A stretch of 64,000 nt of DNA from Mycobacterium mantenii (lineage in GTDB: Bacteria; Actinomycetota; Actinomycetes; Mycobacteriales; Mycobacteriaceae): assembly GCF_010731775.1 (NCBI RefSeq), contig NZ_AP022590.1, positions 1,488,001 through 1,552,000 on the forward strand. Direction: 5' to 3'. Positions 28,417-38,078 of this stretch are shown piece by piece. Position numbers and translations under genes: made by a program. The stretch's first letter is position 1. Every line of letters begins with the position of its first letter. Below the pieces are notes generated by a model that saw only the letters and a list, made by a program, of their open reading frames with translations, was not told the DNA's origin and made no database searches.

Positions 28417-29384
28417 CCGATACCAAGCTGGCCCACGAACTCCTGTCGGATATGGTCCGCGTCCGCCGTATGGAGGAAAAATGCGCGGAACTGTACAGCG
28501 CGGCCAAGATTCGCGGCTTCCTGCATCTGTACGTCGGTGAAGAGGCGGTCGCCGCCGGGTCGCTGCGCGCGCTGGCCGACGATGACGCTGTGGTCGCGAC
28601 CTACCGCGAGCACGCGCATGCGTTGCTGCGCGGCATCCCGATGACCTCGATCATGGCCGAGATGTTCGGCAAACAGGAAGGGTGCTCACGGGGCCGCGGC
28701 GGGTCGATGCACCTCTTCGATGCGTCCAAGCGGTTCTACGGCGGCAACGCGATAGTCGCCGGCGGCCTGCCGCTCGCGGTGGGCATCGCGCTCGCCGACG
28801 CCATGCTGCAGCAGAAGCGGGTGACCGCATGCTATTTCGGCGACGGAGCGGTGGCCGAAGGGGCGTTTCACGAGTCGCTGAACATGGCCGCGCTGTGGAA
28901 GCTACCGGTGCTGTTCTGTTGCGAGAACAACCTTTACGCGATGGGCACCGCGTTGGATCGAGCACAGTCGCAGACCGATCTCACCGTCAAGGCGGCGGCG
29001 TACCAGGTTCCCACACTGGCCGTCGACGGGATGGATGTCGAGGCGTGCCATACCGCCGCGCAACACGGGGTCGATCACGTCCGCGACACCGGCGGCCCGT
29101 TTTTCATCGAGTTCCGCACCTACCGGTTCCGGGCGCATTCGATGTTCGACCCGGAACTGTATCGGGACAAGGCGGAGGTCGAAGAGTGGCGCAAACGCGA
29201 CCCCATTCACGCGTTCACCGAGAAGTGCCTGGCCGACGGCACCCTGTCCAAGGCCGACGTAGCTGAGATCGAGGATGCGGCCGCCACCGAGATCGAGGAG
29301 GCAGTCGCGTTCGCCGAGGCCGGAACGTGGGAGGACGTGGAGGATCTCGAACGCGATGTGCTGACGCCGGGGGCAGCGCGATGA
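28413..29384 (+). CDS. pdhA: 2-oxoacid (pyruvate/acetoin) dehydrogenase E1 alpha subunit
   Basis: Thiamine-diphosphate-dependent E1 alpha, 323 aa. The ThDP motif is [26 protein letters not shown] with the terminal NN as CENNLYAMG; the phosphorylation-loop region is [16 protein letters not shown]. It has heterodimeric E1 architecture and resembles acetoin dehydrogenase/PdhA of Gram-positives rather than AceE. It overlaps acsA and pdhB by ATGA junctions at each end, so expression is tightly coupled. Confidence 0.93.
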   Translation: MTDTKLAHELLSDMVRVRRMEEKCAELYSAAKIRGFLHLYVGEEAVAAGSLRALADDDAVVATYREHAHALLRGIPMTSIMAEMFGKQEGCSRGRGGSMHLFDASKRFYGGNAIVAGGLPLAVGIALADAMLQQKRVTACYFGDGAVAEGAFHESLNMAALWKLPVLFCCENNLYAMGTALDRAQSQTDLTVKAAAYQVPTLAVDGMDVEACHTAAQHGVDHVRDTGGPFFIEFRTYRFRAHSMFDPELYRDKAEVEEWRKRDPIHAFTEKCLADGTLSKADVAEIEDAAATEIEEAVAFAEAGTWEDVEDLERDVLTPGAAR

Positions 29385-30358
29385 AAACCACCTACCGAAC
29401 CGCGGTCCACGATGCGATTCGCGACGCGATGCGCGACGACCCGCGTGTCGTGCTGATGGGCGAAGACGTAGGGCGCTACGGCGGGACCTATGCGGCGTCG
29501 AAAGGTCTGTTGGACGAATTCGGTCCGGAGCGAGTGCGTGACACCCCGCTGTCCGAATTGGGCTTCGTCGGAATCGGAATCGGGGCTTCCCTCAACGGGC
29601 TTCGGCCGATCGTAGAAGTCATGACGGTGAACTTCAGCCTGCTGGCGCTCGATCAGATCGTCAATACCGCGGCGGCCCTTCGTCATATGTCAGGCGGGCA
29701 GTTCTCGGTACCCCTCGTTGTTCGGATGGCGACGGGTGCTGGGCGCCAGCTTGCCGCCCAGCATTCGCACAGCCTCGAACCGTGGTATGCCCATATCCCA
29801 GGCATCAAGGTGGTAGCACCGGCGACGGTCGAGGATGCCTACGGCATGCTCGGACCGGCGCTGGACGATCCGGATCCGGTGGTCATCTTCGAGCACGTTC
29901 AGCTGTACAACACCTCGTCGGATATCGACACCCTTGCCCCCACCGATATCTGCCGGGCGGCGATCCGGCGCACCGGCAACGACGTGACCGTGGTGGCCTA
30001 CGGCGGCTCTCTCGGGAAGGCGCTCGACGCCGCGAATGAGCTGTCACTGGCCGGAATCGATTGCGAGGTGGTCGATCTGCGGGTCCTGCGACCGCTCGAC
30101 GACGACACCATCCTCGAATCGGTCCGGAAGACACACCGCGCCGTCGTCGTCGACGAGGCTTGGCACACCGGCAGTTTGGCCGCCGAAGTTGTGGCGCGCG
30201 TGATGGAGGGAGCTTTCTACGACCTCGACGCTCCGGTGGCGCGCGTGTGCAGCGCGGAAGTCCCCATACCGTACGCAAAGCATCTGGAACAGGCGGCCCT
30301 TCCCCAAACCGCCAAAATCGTCGCGACGGTACAAAGCCTGTTCGGTGAGGAGCAATGA
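29381..30358 (+). CDS. pdhB: 2-oxoacid (pyruvate/acetoin) dehydrogenase E1 beta subunit
   Basis: E1 beta partner of PdhA, 325 aa from the ATG at 29381 (ATGA overlap with pdhA). Contains GEDVGRYGG near the N-terminus, the cofactor-facing [27 protein letters not shown] region, and the C-terminal transketolase domain with [17 protein letters not shown]. Completes the alpha2beta2 E1. An upstream in-frame start at 29327 lies inside pdhA and is rejected. Confidence 0.93.
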   Translation: MKTTYRTAVHDAIRDAMRDDPRVVLMGEDVGRYGGTYAASKGLLDEFGPERVRDTPLSELGFVGIGIGASLNGLRPIVEVMTVNFSLLALDQIVNTAAALRHMSGGQFSVPLVVRMATGAGRQLAAQHSHSLEPWYAHIPGIKVVAPATVEDAYGMLGPALDDPDPVVIFEHVQLYNTSSDIDTLAPTDICRAAIRRTGNDVTVVAYGGSLGKALDAANELSLAGIDCEVVDLRVLRPLDDDTILESVRKTHRAVVVDEAWHTGSLAAEVVARVMEGAFYDLDAPVARVCSAEVPIPYAKHLEQAALPQTAKIVATVQSLFGEEQ

Positions 30359-31563
30359 TCGAGTTCACAATGCCGGCCCTGGGTTCCGATATGGACGAAG
30401 GCACCCTGAACGAATGGCTGATAAAACCCGGTGACAAGATCACCCGCGGCCAAATCGTGGCCGTCGTCGAGACCACCAAAGCCGCGGTCGAAGTTGAATG
30501 CTGGCAGGAGGGAACCGTCAGCGAGCTCCTCATCCCGGTCGGCGAAACCGTCCAAGTGGGAACGGTATTGGCCACCTTGCTGGCCCCGGGCGAAAAGGAA
30601 GAGCGACGACCGCGCCGGCGATCCCGGCCGGCGACGAAACCCGCCGAAAAACCGGCGGCCGCGCCGTCGGGGGCGCCATCGCCGGCCGCCGCGACCGCTC
30701 CCGGGCATCGGCGCTGGGTATCGCCCGCCGCACGGCGGCTGGCCCAATCGCTGCATGTCGCTATCGATGCGGTGAGCGGCACCGGTCCGCAGGGTGCGGT
30801 CACCTTAAGCGACGTCGAGCACGCTGCGGCGGTTGCCGAACCGGCCACCAAACCGGCGGCCAAGCCGGCAACCAAAGCCACGCCGGCTGATCGCGCGGCC
30901 CAGATGCGCAAGTCGATCGCGGCCGCGATGAGCCGGTCCAAGCGGGAGATCCCGCACTATTACCTCGCCAACGAGATCCTTTTGGAGAAGTCGTTGAGCT
31001 GGCTGACCACCCGAAACGCACAGCGGTCCATTGACGAACGGGTGCTGCCCGCCGTCCTGCTGCTGAAAGCGGTGGGCATCGCCGCGCAGCGATTCGGTGA
31101 GTTCAACGGATTCTGGCGAGAAGACGGCTTCGAGCCCGCGACCGGAGTGCATGTCGGGGTGGGAATCTCACTGCGCGGTGGTGGCCTGGTCGCCCCAGCC
31201 ATTCACGACGTCCCGGAGAAAAAGCTGGACGAATTGATGGACGACCTCACCGATCTGGTGGCGCGGGCGCGTTCGTTCTCGCTGCGGAGTTCGGAGATGT
31301 CGGACCCCACCATCACGGTCACCAATCTGGGTGACCAAGGCGTCGACACGGTATTCGGAGTCATCTATCCTCCGCAGGTCGCCATCGTCGGTTTCGGCCA
31401 GCCGGCCGAGCGGGTTTGCGTTATCGACGGGGGAATCCGAGTCATCACCGCCGTGCAAGCCACCCTCGCCGCCGACCACCGGGCAAGTGACGGCCATCGC
31501 GGTGCGTTGTTCCTGACCGCAATCGACGAGTTGCTCCAGCAACCCGATCTCTTGGAGAAATGA
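30355..31563 (+). CDS. pdhC: Dihydrolipoamide acyltransferase E2 of the same complex
   Basis: E2 core, 402 aa. N-terminal lipoyl domain (about residues 1-78; lipoyl Lys in [12 protein letters not shown]), an Ala/Pro/Arg linker, a peripheral-subunit-binding domain (about 120-155; [12 protein letters not shown]), a second Ala/Pro linker, and a catalytic domain with [11 protein letters not shown] at the C-terminus. Only one lipoyl domain is present. No E3 (lipoamide dehydrogenase) gene is in the window, so the housekeeping E3 is presumably shared. ATGA overlap with pdhB. Confidence 0.93.
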   Translation: MIEFTMPALGSDMDEGTLNEWLIKPGDKITRGQIVAVVETTKAAVEVECWQEGTVSELLIPVGETVQVGTVLATLLAPGEKEERRPRRRSRPATKPAEKPAAAPSGAPSPAAATAPGHRRWVSPAARRLAQSLHVAIDAVSGTGPQGAVTLSDVEHAAAVAEPATKPAAKPATKATPADRAAQMRKSIAAAMSRSKREIPHYYLANEILLEKSLSWLTTRNAQRSIDERVLPAVLLLKAVGIAAQRFGEFNGFWREDGFEPATGVHVGVGISLRGGGLVAPAIHDVPEKKLDELMDDLTDLVARARSFSLRSSEMSDPTITVTNLGDQGVDTVFGVIYPPQVAIVGFGQPAERVCVIDGGIRVITAVQATLAADHRASDGHRGALFLTAIDELLQQPDLLEK

Positions 31564-31569
31564 AACGCC

Positions 31570-31827
31570 ATGACCGAAGAAGACATACGTGATGTGGTCC
31601 TGTCCGTGCTGACAACCATCGCGCCCGAGGTCGAACCCGACGAAATACGCGACGACGTTCTGCTGCGAGATCAGGTCGATCTTGATTCCATGGACTGGCT
31701 CACCTTCCTGCGCGGTATACACCGCCGGTTGAACGTCGATATCCCGGAGTCCGACTACGCTTCGCTACGGACGTTGGCGGACGTGGTGGGCTACGTCGAG
31801 CGGAATGCGTCTAAAACCCCGCACTGA
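31570..31827 (+). CDS. Acyl carrier protein
   Basis: An 85-aa acidic helical protein with the phosphopantetheine site VDLDSMDWL (Ser at about residue 38). It starts 6 nt after pdhC with GGAG upstream, so it is the last gene of the acsA-pdhABC operon. ACP with a pyruvate dehydrogenase is unusual. It could carry acyl groups for the KAS III enzymes at 3.5-5.5 kb or for lipoyl assembly (both inferences). The M. tuberculosis FAS II AcpM has a longer C-terminal tail, so this is a distinct ACP. Confidence 0.9.
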   Translation: MTEEDIRDVVLSVLTTIAPEVEPDEIRDDVLLRDQVDLDSMDWLTFLRGIHRRLNVDIPESDYASLRTLADVVGYVERNASKTPH

Positions 31828-31853
31828 TCACCGACTGCGCAGGTCCGATGTTG

Positions 31854-31873
31854 TCCGGGACGTAGGACTCTAG
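31854..31873. promoter_or_regulatory. Predicted DosR box for the second nitroreductase-like gene
   Basis: Core GGGACGTAGGACTC, 64 bp upstream of the ATG at 31937. Confidence 0.7.
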
Positions 31874-31936
31874 CACCGAGCGCTGTAATGCCCCTAGCGT
31901 CAAGGCAAAGCGGAAGCTCGGCAAGGGGTTGACGTC

Positions 31937-32917
31937 ATGCATCCGAAGCTAAACAGCCAGATCCTGCGGGAGGCGGTGCTCGTCGCGTGCCGGGCGCCGT
32001 CCATCCACAACAGCCAGCCGTGGCGGTGGGTGGCCGAAGGCGAACTTCTGCGCTTGTTCGTCGATCGTTATCGGACGGTGCCGGGCGCCGACCAGTCCGG
32101 CCGAGAGACGATCATCAGTTGTGGCGCAGTGCTGGATCACCTTCGGGTCGCCATGCTCGCCGCGGGTTGGCAAGCCCGAATCAAGCGGTTCCCCGACCCG
32201 AATGAACCCGACAATCTGGCGTTGATCGATTTCAGCCCCGCGGACCAAGTCACCGATGCTGATCTGCTGCGTGCCGAGGCCATCCTGCAGCGCAGAACCG
32301 ACCGGCTTCCGTTGGGCCGGCCCCGGTACTGGGATTTTTTCGAACCCGTGCTCAAGGACAGCGTCCACGACAGCGTCGTGACCCTTGACGTGCTCCCCGA
32401 CGAACTGCGACCGCAGCTGGTCCAGGCGTCGCTTTTCACCGAGGCGCTCCGCCGCGATGATTGGTCTTATCATGTCGAATTAGATTGGTGGACATCACCG
32501 TTCGTCGTGACCGAAGGAGTCCCGGCTACGGCCCTGGCATCCGAAAGCGAACACATCCGCGTCGATGTGGGGCGAGAGTTTCCGGTCAGAAGTCATACGC
32601 AACGGCGTATGGAGGTCGAGGTGGATTGCTCGAAAATCTTCGTGTTGTCAACGCCGGAAGATACCCGCACCGATGTGTTGGGGTGTGGTGAAGCGTTGTC
32701 GACGGTGCTTTTGGAATGCACCGTGGCCGGCATGGCGACCTGCACCCTGACCCACCTGATCGAGGTAGACGAAAGCCGCGATATCGTGCGTGGCTTGATC
32801 GCTGGGCACGGCGAGCCGCAGGTGCTGGTCCGCGTGGGGATGGCACCGCCAACCGAGCGGCCCCCGGTGCCGACGTCGCGACGCCCGCTGAACGAGGTCC
32901 TGGAGATCCGCCGGTAA
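31937..32917 (+). CDS. Acg-family nitroreductase-like flavoprotein, second copy (Rv3131/Rv2032 type)
   Basis: A 326-aa paralogue of the protein at 25289-26272, sharing ACRAPSIHNSQPWRW at the N-terminus, the central DDWSYHVELDWWTSPF and CGEALSTVLLECTVAGMAT near the C-terminus, and the same VLEIRR end. The lid-type Acg family is expected to bind FMN. It has its own DosR box and is convergent with the DUF2156 gene 16 bp downstream. Confidence 0.92.
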   Translation: MHPKLNSQILREAVLVACRAPSIHNSQPWRWVAEGELLRLFVDRYRTVPGADQSGRETIISCGAVLDHLRVAMLAAGWQARIKRFPDPNEPDNLALIDFSPADQVTDADLLRAEAILQRRTDRLPLGRPRYWDFFEPVLKDSVHDSVVTLDVLPDELRPQLVQASLFTEALRRDDWSYHVELDWWTSPFVVTEGVPATALASESEHIRVDVGREFPVRSHTQRRMEVEVDCSKIFVLSTPEDTRTDVLGCGEALSTVLLECTVAGMATCTLTHLIEVDESRDIVRGLIAGHGEPQVLVRVGMAPPTERPPVPTSRRPLNEVLEIRR

Positions 32918-32933
32918 TCGTGCGGGAGTCGCG

Positions 32934-34355
32934 TTATTGGGTACTGTGCTGAGGCAGCTGCGGGCGGAGCGGGCGCGGCACGAACTCCAGCGACAACAGC
33001 ACCGCGAGCGCAAGCGGTATGTGGTGGGCACACAACACCACGTAGCGTCGCTCGGCCAGGGAGTGGAACTTGTGCAGGTAACGATAAAGGGACTCGAGCC
33101 GGATCAGCGGATCCAGCAGATGGATCAGCTGGTATGCGAGGCGCTGCCACCTGGTTGGGTGGGCGGCATCGAAGATCTCCGGAAAGGCGGCGAACGCGAG
33201 CGACAGCCGTTCTGCGCCATTCTCTTTCGATGCGATGATCATGTCGAACGACAGCCGCTCATCGACGCCGTTGGGCGCGGTGGGACACCTGAACGGCACA
33301 TCGAGGCTGACTTCTGACCCCGCACCGGCGGTGGCGTATCGGTGGAAGGCGACCACGCGCCCGTGCCGGTCGCGGGCGACGGCCAGCTTGATACCGGGCA
33401 CGCGGCCCTGTAGTACCCCGTCGAGGTTCATGCAGAAACCGCGATCCGTGCGCCCGGCGCGGCGCGCGGCATACAGCACCTCGGTGAGCTCGGCAAGCAG
33501 TGGTCCATCGACTTCCTGCTCATCGACGATGTCGGTCGTCAACCCGCAGTTGTGGGTGCGCTGTACCGCCTGGCGCAAGTTGCGATGGCTGCGGCCCCTC
33601 AGGGCGAAGTGACGGACGTCGACGACGACGTCGCGCCCGATCGGGACCGCCAGCCTCGGGCGACCGATAGTCTCGTCGCGCCACAGCGCAACATGTTGCT
33701 GGCTGCACGCCAGCACGATGATCCGCCAGCCCCGAGAACGGCACATTCGCACGAAATCCGCTGCCAATACACTGAATTGGGTGGAGTCACCGATCGGGTC
33801 ACCGCTCACCACGGCGAACCCGAGCCGGACCCGATAGGCGATCGCCGCGGTCTCGTCAACGGTGAAGTAATAGCTTTTGCTCGAATGCATCGCGAAGGGC
33901 GCCAATGGATCCCCCCGTGTCGCATCGACCAGCGCCCATATCGGCCCCAGCAGCTCGGGTTGTGGCCGCGCCGGGGTGGGCAACATGAGGGTCATTCCGC
34001 TGGCACCGACGAGGATGTTGCCGAGGAAGCCGGACGAGAGGAAGTGTGCACCCAACCCCGCACACACCACCGTTGCCGCGGCGACCGCGTGCCCGGTCGT
34101 CACCGGCCGCCCGAGAAAAATGCCACGCGCGATGAAGGCCACTGCGGCCAGCAGCGCCAGAGACCACCCGAATCGGCCCGGAGCGAGGCGTTCGGCGCCG
34201 GAATGTTCGTGCACCAGCAGCACCGCGAGGCAACTCAACGAGGACAGCACCAACAGGGTGCCGATGGTGCGGGCGGCCCGCACATCCCCTCTCACCAGGA
34301 AACGGCCGTGGCCCGGTCTAGCGCCGACGCGACTGCCTCGCTGGCCGATCTTCAT
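32934..34355 (-). CDS. Membrane protein with C-terminal DUF2156 (MprF/LysX-like GNAT) domain
   Basis: A 473-aa protein with about three hydrophobic helices in the first 130 residues (IGTLLVLSSLSCLAVLLV, then WSLALLAAVAFIA and HAVAAATVVCAGLGA), followed by a DUF2156 domain like that of phosphatidylglycerol lysyltransferases (AIAYRVRLGFAVVSGDPIG, and RRAGRTDRGFCM). A second hydrophobic stretch near the C-terminus (HIPLALAVLLSL) may anchor it. Possible role: aminoacylation of a membrane lipid. The ATG at 34355 overlaps the ctpF stop (ATGA), so the two are translated together and both act at the membrane. Confidence 0.85.
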   Translation of the reverse strand: MKIGQRGSRVGARPGHGRFLVRGDVRAARTIGTLLVLSSLSCLAVLLVHEHSGAERLAPGRFGWSLALLAAVAFIARGIFLGRPVTTGHAVAAATVVCAGLGAHFLSSGFLGNILVGASGMTLMLPTPARPQPELLGPIWALVDATRGDPLAPFAMHSSKSYYFTVDETAAIAYRVRLGFAVVSGDPIGDSTQFSVLAADFVRMCRSRGWRIIVLACSQQHVALWRDETIGRPRLAVPIGRDVVVDVRHFALRGRSHRNLRQAVQRTHNCGLTTDIVDEQEVDGPLLAELTEVLYAARRAGRTDRGFCMNLDGVLQGRVPGIKLAVARDRHGRVVAFHRYATAGAGSEVSLDVPFRCPTAPNGVDERLSFDMIIASKENGAERLSLAFAAFPEIFDAAHPTRWQRLAYQLIHLLDPLIRLESLYRYLHKFHSLAERRYVVLCAHHIPLALAVLLSLEFVPRPLRPQLPQHSTQ

Positions 34356-37168
34356 GCTGCTCGCTTCCTGAGCAGGTACCGCATCATTTCGTCGGTTCCC
34401 CAGACGATCACCGGATATGCCGGCAGCAGAAGCAGATCCGAAGCCGGCAGCGGCGCGGTTCCCAACAGGGCTTGCATCGGCGGTGCGTAGACGAAAAGGA
34501 CGGCCAACAAGATTTCGGCCGCAATGGCGGCCAATAAGTACCGGTTCGTGAAGACGCCCACCGACCGTAGCGAGGCCCGTTGGGTCCGCACGGCAAAGGC
34601 CGTACCGACCTGCCCGGCCATCATGCCCAGGAACGTCATCGTCGTCGCTTGCTGATAAGCGTGATGCAGCGGGGCATTGCCGTACACGGGTGCGCCCGGA
34701 TGCCAGCCCGCTTTCAGCAGAACATAGAAGAAGCCGGCCATTTGTAGCGCGGCGACGATGGCGCCGAGGAACAACCAGGCCCGGGCCAACATCGGCCCGC
34801 GGATCACACCCTCGCCGCGCGGCCGCGGCGGCCGCACCATGATGCCCGGTTCGGCGGGTTCGCGGCTCAGTGACAGCGCCGGCAGCGTTTCGCTGCCCAC
34901 ATCGAAAGCCAATATCTGCATGATCGTCACCGGCAGAGGTATCAGGCCGCCCCCGATGGCAAACACCAAGAACGGCACCGTCTCTGGGGTGGCATGGGCG
35001 AAGATGTAGACGATGAACTTTCGCACGTTGTCATAGATCCGCCGGCCCGCGTGCACCGCGGTGACGATGGTGCTGAAGTTGTCGTCGACGAGCACCATCG
35101 TTGCGGCTTCACGGGCGACGTCGGTGCCGGACTTGCCCATCGCCACGCCGATGTCCGCACAGCGCAACGCCGGAGCGTCGTTGACACCGTCGCCGGTCAT
35201 CGCGACCACGTGCCCTTCACCACGCAGCGCCTCGGCAATGTGCAATTTGGCCTCCGGGGACGCGCGGGCGAAAATCACCTCCGGGTTGCTCTCGATCAGC
35301 GCGGCGAGTTGCGGCTCGCTGAGCCTGTCGAATTCATCACCGGTCACCACGGTGGGGTGATCACCGGTGATGCCGACCCGTTGCGCAATGGCTCTTGCCG
35401 TGACCGGGTGGTCCCCGGTGATCACGATGATGCGGATCCCCGCTGTCCGGCATTGAGCGACAGATTCGGCGACGCCCGCGCGTGGCGGATCCAGCAGCGC
35501 GATCAGGCCCGTGAAGCACAGGCCGCGTTCCGCATCGCTGCGGCGCCGCGGTAGCGATCCGTCGGCCGCCAGGGCGCGCGACGCGAAGGCGAGCACTCGC
35601 AGCCCTTCGGCGGCGAACGCGTTGACGGCCGCCTCGACGTCCCGACGCCCCGCGGCGTCCAGGGGTTCCGGATGGCCTTCCGCGTCAAGGATGTGACTGC
35701 AGATCGCCAACACCGCTTCGGGCGCACCCTTGGTATGAACGACGGGCGTTTGATCGGACACCTGGTCGACGGTGGACATCAGCTTCAGTTCGGGGTCGAA
35801 GTGAAATTGCCCCCGGCGCTGCGTCTCTCGACAGTGCGGATCGGCGCCCAAAGCATCGGCAGCCATCAGTATGGCGATCTCGGTGGGGTCTCCTGTCGGA
35901 TCATCCCCATCGTTCAGCCGCGCGTTGTTGCAGGTGGCGGCGGCACGGCCCAATGACTTCAAAGCCGCCGGGGCGGTGACGCCAGGGGCGGCAAAATTCT
36001 TGCCGTCGAGCTTAACTCGTTGGCTGGGCACCCATGCGGCGACGGGAATCATCCGGTTCTCGGTCAGAGTGCCGGTCTTGTCGGTACAGATCACGTCGGT
36101 ACAACCCAGCGTCTCCACAGCCGAGAGGCGCTTGACGAGCGCGCCGCGGCTTGCCAAGTGCCGCACCGCCACCGCCAGCGCCAGCGTGATCACCGGCAGC
36201 AGACCTTCCGGCACCATCCCGGCCAGCAGGCCGGCCGCAAACACCAGCGAGTTGATCAGGGTCAGGTGCGCGGCCAGGGTCGCCATCGGGATGAAAGACA
36301 GCGCCAGCATGACCGAGACCGCGGCGATCAGCCAGGCCGCGCGGCGAACCTGATGCTCCAACGGGCTGGGTTCGGTTTTGACCCGCTCGGAAAGCGCCGC
36401 GATGCGGCCGATCTCGGTCGCCATGCCGGTCGCGAAGGCTACCCCGCGCGCTTCGCCACTGGTGCAATTGCTGCCGCTGAACACCAACTCATGCGCGGAC
36501 AGCAGCGGCACGTTCGCGTCCGCCATGGCCGCTGAACGCAGCACCGGCGCCGATTCCCCGGTCAGCGCCGACATGTCGACTCCGACAGCGCCGTCCAGCA
36601 GCCGGACGTCAGCGGCGATGCGGTCCCCCTCCCGGATCGCCACGATGTCACCGGGGACCAGCTGGGTCGCATCGACTTCGGTGATCACCCCGTCGCGTTC
36701 TACCGTGGCATGCTGCGGCAGATACTTGGCCAGTTCCTCCACCGCCCGCTCGGCTTGCAACTCCTGAGCGAACGAGAACGCCGCGTTCAGCACGATGATC
36801 AGCACGACCGCGGTGGCGACGACATGCGAGCCGACGATTAGCAACAGCCCGGCTGCCAACCACAACAACAGGGCCAGTGGATGGGTGAATTGGCGTGCCA
36901 ACTCGGCGGGCCAGCGGCGCCCCCGCCGGCGCCGCAGCGTGTTCGGTCCGTATTGCAGCAACCGGCGCTGCGCCTCGCGCGTCGACAGGCCCTCCGGGGT
37001 GCTGCGCAGATCTCGCAGCAACCGATCTGCGGCCTCCTCCGGATCGAGACCCACAATCGAAGTACCCTGGCCGTCAACACCGTTCGTGTGACTTCTGTGC
37101 GTCCGGACTTCGCTCATCCGGGTCGGCACCACCGCAGGCTGTCGCGGGGCGGGCGCCTGATCAGACAC
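34352..37168 (-). CDS. ctpF: P-type cation-transporting ATPase (Rv1997-like)
   Basis: P2-type cation pump of 938 aa from the GTG at 37168 (or 921 from the in-frame ATG at 37117). Phosphorylation site DKTGTLTEN with Asp at about residue 363; TGES actuator loop (MSALTGESAP); hinge MTGDGVNDAPAL; transport-site helix PEGLL in TM4 and FDVGSETLPAL in TM6. Family members of this kind move Ca2+ or alkali ions; CtpF has been reported as a Ca2+ pump. Three DosR-like boxes precede it. The stop overlaps the DUF2156 start. Confidence 0.94.
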   Translation of the reverse strand: MSDQAPAPRQPAVVPTRMSEVRTHRSHTNGVDGQGTSIVGLDPEEAADRLLRDLRSTPEGLSTREAQRRLLQYGPNTLRRRRGRRWPAELARQFTHPLALLLWLAAGLLLIVGSHVVATAVVLIIVLNAAFSFAQELQAERAVEELAKYLPQHATVERDGVITEVDATQLVPGDIVAIREGDRIAADVRLLDGAVGVDMSALTGESAPVLRSAAMADANVPLLSAHELVFSGSNCTSGEARGVAFATGMATEIGRIAALSERVKTEPSPLEHQVRRAAWLIAAVSVMLALSFIPMATLAAHLTLINSLVFAAGLLAGMVPEGLLPVITLALAVAVRHLASRGALVKRLSAVETLGCTDVICTDKTGTLTENRMIPVAAWVPSQRVKLDGKNFAAPGVTAPAALKSLGRAAATCNNARLNDGDDPTGDPTEIAILMAADALGADPHCRETQRRGQFHFDPELKLMSTVDQVSDQTPVVHTKGAPEAVLAICSHILDAEGHPEPLDAAGRRDVEAAVNAFAAEGLRVLAFASRALAADGSLPRRRSDAERGLCFTGLIALLDPPRAGVAESVAQCRTAGIRIIVITGDHPVTARAIAQRVGITGDHPTVVTGDEFDRLSEPQLAALIESNPEVIFARASPEAKLHIAEALRGEGHVVAMTGDGVNDAPALRCADIGVAMGKSGTDVAREAATMVLVDDNFSTIVTAVHAGRRIYDNVRKFIVYIFAHATPETVPFLVFAIGGGLIPLPVTIMQILAFDVGSETLPALSLSREPAEPGIMVRPPRPRGEGVIRGPMLARAWLFLGAIVAALQMAGFFYVLLKAGWHPGAPVYGNAPLHHAYQQATTMTFLGMMAGQVGTAFAVRTQRASLRSVGVFTNRYLLAAIAAEILLAVLFVYAPPMQALLGTAPLPASDLLLLPAYPVIVWGTDEMMRYLLRKRAA

Positions 37169-37234
37169 GGGTCAACACTTTTCCTGGTGGTCGCAAACAA
37201 TCAATTCGACCGTATTACCGTTGCGGCGCACCGG

Positions 37235-37254
37235 CGAGGGTCATTTGTCCTCGG
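37235..37254. promoter_or_regulatory. Predicted DosR box 1 upstream of ctpF
   Basis: Core GGGTCATTTGTCCT, 67 bp upstream of the ctpF GTG at 37168. Confidence 0.75.
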
Positions 37255-37256
37255 GT

Positions 37257-37276
37257 AACGGGCCTAAGTCACCCCG
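37257..37276. promoter_or_regulatory. Predicted DosR box 2 upstream of ctpF
   Basis: Core GGGCCTAAGTCACC, two bases from box 1, giving a tandem array on nearly the same helical face spacing (22 bp). Confidence 0.65.
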
Positions 37277-37325
37277 CGATTGCGGACCCGGCCGACGAAC
37301 GGATTTGCGACGAAAGACCTGATGG

Positions 37326-37345
37326 TGTGGGACTTCGGGCCCTCC
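37326..37345. promoter_or_regulatory. Predicted DosR box 3, shared ctpF / 158-aa membrane gene promoter
   Basis: Core GGGACTTCGGGCCC, close to ideal. It is 158 bp from ctpF and 104 bp from the plus-strand start at 37449, so it probably serves the latter. Confidence 0.78.
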
Positions 37346-37448
37346 CCGGCGCCTCGGTCGAATGCTCAGATATCGCTATGAAATGGAAATCTCACGCACA
37401 ACGCCCTGCCACCGTACGGATGCCGGGCGCACCAATGGAGGTGTGACA

Positions 37449-37925
37449 ATGGGTACTACTACTACTACCGAACAACCCGAGCTGCGCACCCGAATGTTCG
37501 CCCGCGTGCTCGGACCGTTCTTCGTCATCTTCGCCGTGACGACAGTGGCACGCGCATCGGACATGCGAAGGCTGCTGTCAGACTTCGAGGCCAATTCCGC
37601 ATTGCCGTGGGTGACGGCCAGTTTCCTGCTGTTGGTGGCCCTGGCCATCGTCGGGCTTCACCAGTACTGGCGGGGCGCGGCGGCGATCATCGTGTCCGTC
37701 GTGGGATGGGTTTTCGCGCTGCGCGCAATCTTTCTGATGGCCTTCCCGCATGCCTTCATGGGAGCCGCGGACGCCGCGATGCGGATGACCGCCCTATGGG
37801 TGAGCGCCACCGTCTTCCTCGGCCTGGTGGGGCTCTATCTGACGTATGTCGGCTGGAAGCCGGTGCCGGCTCCCCCGTCGACACAGGCTAGAGCATCGAG
37901 TCCAGACGTCCCGCGCGCCGCATGA
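37449..37925 (+). CDS. Small integral membrane protein, 158 aa, unknown function
   Basis: Start at the ATG at 37449 with GGAGGTG 6 nt upstream; a start at 37362 is rejected. Four hydrophobic segments are visible: FARVLGPFFVIFAVTTVA, WVTASFLLLVALAIVGL, AAAIIVSVVGWVFALRAIFL, and ALWVSATVFLGLVGLYLTYV, with a Ser/Pro-rich cytoplasmic-like tail. I know no function. It is divergent from ctpF and under DosR box 3, so it may assist membrane homeostasis in hypoxia. Confidence 0.83.
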   Translation: MGTTTTTEQPELRTRMFARVLGPFFVIFAVTTVARASDMRRLLSDFEANSALPWVTASFLLLVALAIVGLHQYWRGAAAIIVSVVGWVFALRAIFLMAFPHAFMGAADAAMRMTALWVSATVFLGLVGLYLTYVGWKPVPAPPSTQARASSPDVPRAA

Positions 37926-37956
37926 TCTGGGCGCCGTGACAGCCAGGCCAAGAACT

Positions 37957-37994
37957 GACGGTCCTCCAAGGCGAATGAACCCTGGAGGGTCGTC
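37957..37994. terminator. Hairpin after the 158-aa membrane gene
   Basis: A 12-bp stem with two G-U pairs, GACGGTCCTCCA (37957-37968) against TGGAGGGTCGTC (37983-37994), loop 14 nt, 32 nt after the stop at 37925. No U-tract. Confidence 0.6.
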
Positions 37995-38078
37995 AATTCC
38001 CAACCAGCGCCCCGCTTTCCGTTAAGACATGACCTTCGACTCTCGCCAATAACGGCGCGGCCGAACAGACTATCCACC

